A stretch of 34,260 nucleotides of DNA from Anaerohalosphaeraceae bacterium (lineage in GTDB: Bacteria; Planctomycetota; Phycisphaerae; Sedimentisphaerales; Anaerohalosphaeraceae): positions 1 to 34,260 of the forward strand of contig DAOWHR010000210.1 of assembly GCA_030641315.1 (NCBI GenBank). Direction: 5' to 3'. Shown here one piece after another: positions 32,199 to 34,260 of this stretch; the first letter of the stretch is position 1; each line of letters starts with the position of its first letter. The position numbers were made by a program, and so were the translations under genes. Below the pieces are notes generated by a model, which worked only from the letters and a program-made list of their open reading frames with translations, was not told the origin of the DNA and made no database searches.

Positions 32199-34037
32199 TT
32201 AAGGCAGTGTATGTCTCAACGCTGTATCGGGGACTACAACTATCGTTGTTTCTCCCGGTAGTTTCCAACCAACGGAGACATGGTCACTGCCGCCGCCTTC
32301 TTTGTGCAGCACTTCAATATAGTAGTAGCTGCCCGCTGTCAGAGATACGGGCGACGAGGCCTGTCCCGCCTGAGCATCCCATTCGTCCACAGTAGTATAT
32401 CCAATTACCTGAGCGATCTGATTACCCAGAGCCGGATCCGTATCGACCGGACTTGTACCGGAACTTAAGAACAGTCGAGACCCGTCGTCCGAAGCGATGT
32501 AGAATGTATAATCACCGGTCACAGGTGCCACGATGTAGCCGTAAATCCGCTGACCGTAGCTGTCGCCGAGGGGACTGCTTCTTAACTCGCCTGTAACAAA
32601 GTAAGCGCCATCCGGAGTGTTAGGATAAGCTTCTGCGTCAAGCAAATCGTTTGGATCACTTCCATCAATACCGGTCCAGTATTCAGCGATCAGTGCGTTT
32701 TCAGGATCGCCAAAATCACCGTCAAATATCCAGCCCTCGGTCAGAGCTGTAGAGTCCAGCCACTCGGCCGCAAAGACAGCAAAATCTTCCATATCCACGA
32801 TACAGTCATCGTTACGGTCGTAATAATTAGCCGTCCGTGCGCCTGTTGCTTTGGCTGCATCGCAGGCATCAGCATAAACGACAATCTCTTTCTGGCTCGA
32901 AAACGAACCCGTCGCATCAGTAGCCGTAAGTTTCAAGATGTATGTACCCACCTCGCTAATGGTCGCTGTAGTCTCAGGATCGTACGCGTCAGCAAATGTA
33001 ACTTTCGTTGTCAAACCGCCGCCCAAAGCTTCAAATGCCTTCCAGCCGTTAATCGTAAGAGTACTGGTTCCGTCGTCCGTCACCGAACCACCCATCGCCA
33101 GACTGTTAGGGGGACTTGCCATTTCCAGAGTCGTTAGGATATTGTCACCCGCTTCAACCAGAGGGTTGGCATCGAACTTTTTTGTCGCAAAGCCCCATAC
33201 CGGACTCGTATGAGGAACTATATCACCATAAGATGTTATCCGCCAGTAGTACGGTGCGTCAAAATCAAGATCAGGCGATACCGTGTGTGTCGTCCCCGTC
33301 AATCCGGTCACTGATACGGTGCCGGAACTGGCAAAGTTAGGATCGCCCCTGTATTCGAGATCGTAACTTGTAACGGTATATCCCGAAGGAGGAGCCCACT
33401 CAAATGTAACTGCAGGGTCGATACCGGGCGATTCGTCAGGAGGATATATGGCATTAGCATAAACCGACGACGCTGCTTCTGCGTGATCGAACAGGGTGTA
33501 ATAATCACCAACAAAACCGATACCGATAGTATGACCAGCTACTGCCTCAGTCGCCGTATATGATACGGTCTTATTGTACCAGACTCCCAAAGGAGTCGCT
33601 TCGTCCGACAGCAGGCCGGACTTCGCAGCCAGGATAGATGTCGGTGCGGCTTCATAATCGACACCAGGGTCAACGGTTGCATCGTAAAGGAATATTGTCC
33701 AATTGTCACCTGCCTGTGCTCCGTTGTCATAGGTGCCGACATCGATAGAGAAGTTTATCGTTTCACCTTCTGTAAACGTGGCTGAAAGGTCCTGGAACCA
33801 TGTAGTACCGGCGGTGATAACATACCAGCCATCGCCTTCCGGGGCGCCGCCATAGTAGCCGTTACCAATCCACGACCAGCCGCTGGTTTTCCACGGGGAC
33901 CAATTGTATGTATAACTTCCCGTGCCGACATCGTCTTCGTCAAAACTGGGGTTTTCGACGACGATCTCGGCAAAGCTTATGCCCGCAAACGCAACGAGCA
34001 GCATTGCTAAAACTAACATTTTTGTTCCGCACTTCAT
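32199..34037 (-). CDS. Exported multidomain protein: shared beta module, FN3-like, PKD-like, dockerin-like, PA14
   Basis: A 612-residue protein. GGAGG at 34046-34050 is 8 nt before ATG 34037 but only 2 nt before ATG 34043, so I prefer the former; ATG 34067 lies upstream of that site. After the signal peptide (MKCGTKMLVLAMLLV, to about 23) comes the shared module (about 26-188). An FN3-like domain (200-288, ending YYWRITSYG and VWGFATK) and a PKD-like domain (295-390, GTYILKLTATDATG) follow. A single dockerin-like unit, DRNDDCIVDMEDFAVFAAEWL, lies at about 407-427. The last 165 residues are a PA14 domain (YGYIVAPVTGDYTFYIASDDGSRLFL), which usually binds glycans. No catalytic domain is seen. 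The likely role is binding carbohydrate at the surface. Confidence 0.82.
   Translation of the reverse strand: MKCGTKMLVLAMLLVAFAGISFAEIVVENPSFDEDDVGTGSYTYNWSPWKTSGWSWIGNGYYGGAPEGDGWYVITAGTTWFQDLSATFTEGETINFSIDVGTYDNGAQAGDNWTIFLYDATVDPGVDYEAAPTSILAAKSGLLSDEATPLGVWYNKTVSYTATEAVAGHTIGIGFVGDYYTLFDHAEAASSVYANAIYPPDESPGIDPAVTFEWAPPSGYTVTSYDLEYRGDPNFASSGTVSVTGLTGTTHTVSPDLDFDAPYYWRITSYGDIVPHTSPVWGFATKKFDANPLVEAGDNILTTLEMASPPNSLAMGGSVTDDGTSTLTINGWKAFEALGGGLTTKVTFADAYDPETTATISEVGTYILKLTATDATGSFSSQKEIVVYADACDAAKATGARTANYYDRNDDCIVDMEDFAVFAAEWLDSTALTEGWIFDGDFGDPENALIAEYWTGIDGSDPNDLLDAEAYPNTPDGAYFVTGELRSSPLGDSYGQRIYGYIVAPVTGDYTFYIASDDGSRLFLSSGTSPVDTDPALGNQIAQVIGYTTVDEWDAQAGQASSPVSLTAGSYYYIEVLHKEGGGSDHVSVGWKLPGETTIVVVPDTALRHTLP
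33473..33964 (-). repeat. Shared beta module, copy C
   Basis: Third copy, from ENPSF to LFDHAEA. By eye it is closer to copy A than to B around NWSPWKTSGWSW and GVWYNKTV. Confidence 0.85.
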
Positions 34038-34120
34038 TTTCATTGCCTCCAAAAAATAATATTTCATTTTAATCTGTCCTTAATTAATTTGCTGACAATA
34101 AGGTCTAACTGCCTTCGGCA

Positions 34121-34260
34121 TTATTTCTTGATCCAGTCAGGCCAGGGAGCGTCACTTAGCGTCCAGCTATTGTTCGTGTCAAATGTCTTATGCCATTTGA
34201 GCGTCCATAATTCTTTGATGGTTACATGCCGGGCCGAAGCATCAAGAAAAACGATATTGA
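34121..34260 (-). CDS. C-terminal end of a pseudopilin-like (H-X9-DG type) protein, cut by the window edge
   Basis: The last 45 codons of a minus-strand gene are read from the window end to TAA at 34121-34123. They run NIVFLDASARHVTIKELW, then KWHKTF and end WPDWIKK. This is the pattern I associate with planctomycete proteins that begin with a prepilin cleavage site and end in an H-X9-DG-like region (V-F-L-D-x-S-A-R-x-V). The N-terminal half with the prepilin motif is outside the window, so the assignment rests on the tail only. It is 84 bp upstream of ATG 34037 and on the same strand. Confidence 0.6.
   Translation of the reverse strand, partial: NIVFLDASARHVTIKELWTLKWHKTFDTNNSWTLSDAPWPDWIKK

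Noticed and set aside
34110-34120. TGCC/GGCA mini-hairpin after the partial pseudopilin-like gene
   Set aside because: Only four base pairs and no U-tract on the minus strand, too weak to call a terminator.
1-34260. CRISPR arrays, tRNA or rRNA genes, integrase or transposase genes
   Set aside because: I saw no regularly spaced repeats, no tRNA- or rRNA-like sequence and no protein with transposase or recombinase motifs.

Overview
The window looks like chromosome from a planctomycete, probably a Phycisphaerae or Sedimentisphaerales-type lineage. This is inferred from the gene mix: a PEP-CTERM protein, secreted proteins with dockerin-like pairs (short D-x-D-x-x-x-x-V-D loops followed by a FAxxWL helix), a Tat-exported Gfo/Idh/MocA oxidoreductase beside a lipoprotein of the 3-keto-glycoside hydrolase type, a TPR sulfatase and the tail of a pseudopilin-like protein. 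No rRNA or tRNA gene or other phylogenetic marker was seen.

Positions 1-7.1 kb are read on the + strand. First comes a hybrid ORF in which the N-terminus of PurQ runs in frame into the C-terminal half of an Uup-type ABC-F ATPase. It is either an assembly join or an illegitimate recombination. An AT-rich 1114-residue P-loop protein follows, built like a STAND-type defence ATPase with a nuclease-like N-terminus. Next are a lipoprotein and a Tat-exported sugar oxidoreductase that probably form a pair. The stretch from 6.84 to 7.27 kb holds decayed coding sequence, one copy of a 65-bp direct repeat and a run of palindromes with two likely terminators facing each other.

From 24.25 kb down to 7.27 kb, thirteen genes lie head to tail on the minus strand and look like one surface-glycan operon. 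A candidate promoter sits at 24.32-24.34 kb. In transcription order they encode an NAD-dependent epimerase, a GDP-fucose-synthase-like epimerase/reductase, a HddC-like nucleotidyltransferase, a HddA-like sugar kinase, the two halves of a split transketolase, a ColD-like sugar 3-dehydratase with His in place of the PLP lysine, a B12-binding radical SAM enzyme, two family-2 glycosyltransferases and three very large membrane proteins of GT-C type. One of the three carries a C-terminal FGE-sulfatase (SUMF1-like) domain. Together the genes predict a GDP-activated heptose, or a longer deoxy or branched sugar, that is moved to polyprenyl phosphate and attached outside the membrane. I regard this operon as the most interesting system here.

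From 24.6 to 34.3 kb, still on the minus strand, are a membrane-anchored sulfatase-like hydrolase with TPRs, then a group of exported proteins: a PQQ-type propeller with a dockerin-like tail, a fusion with a methyltransferase fold inside an exported protein, a PEP-CTERM protein, and a FN3-like/PKD-like/dockerin-like/PA14 protein. Three of these begin with the same roughly 160-residue module, so one domain has been copied locally and joined to different partners. The window ends inside a pseudopilin-like gene.
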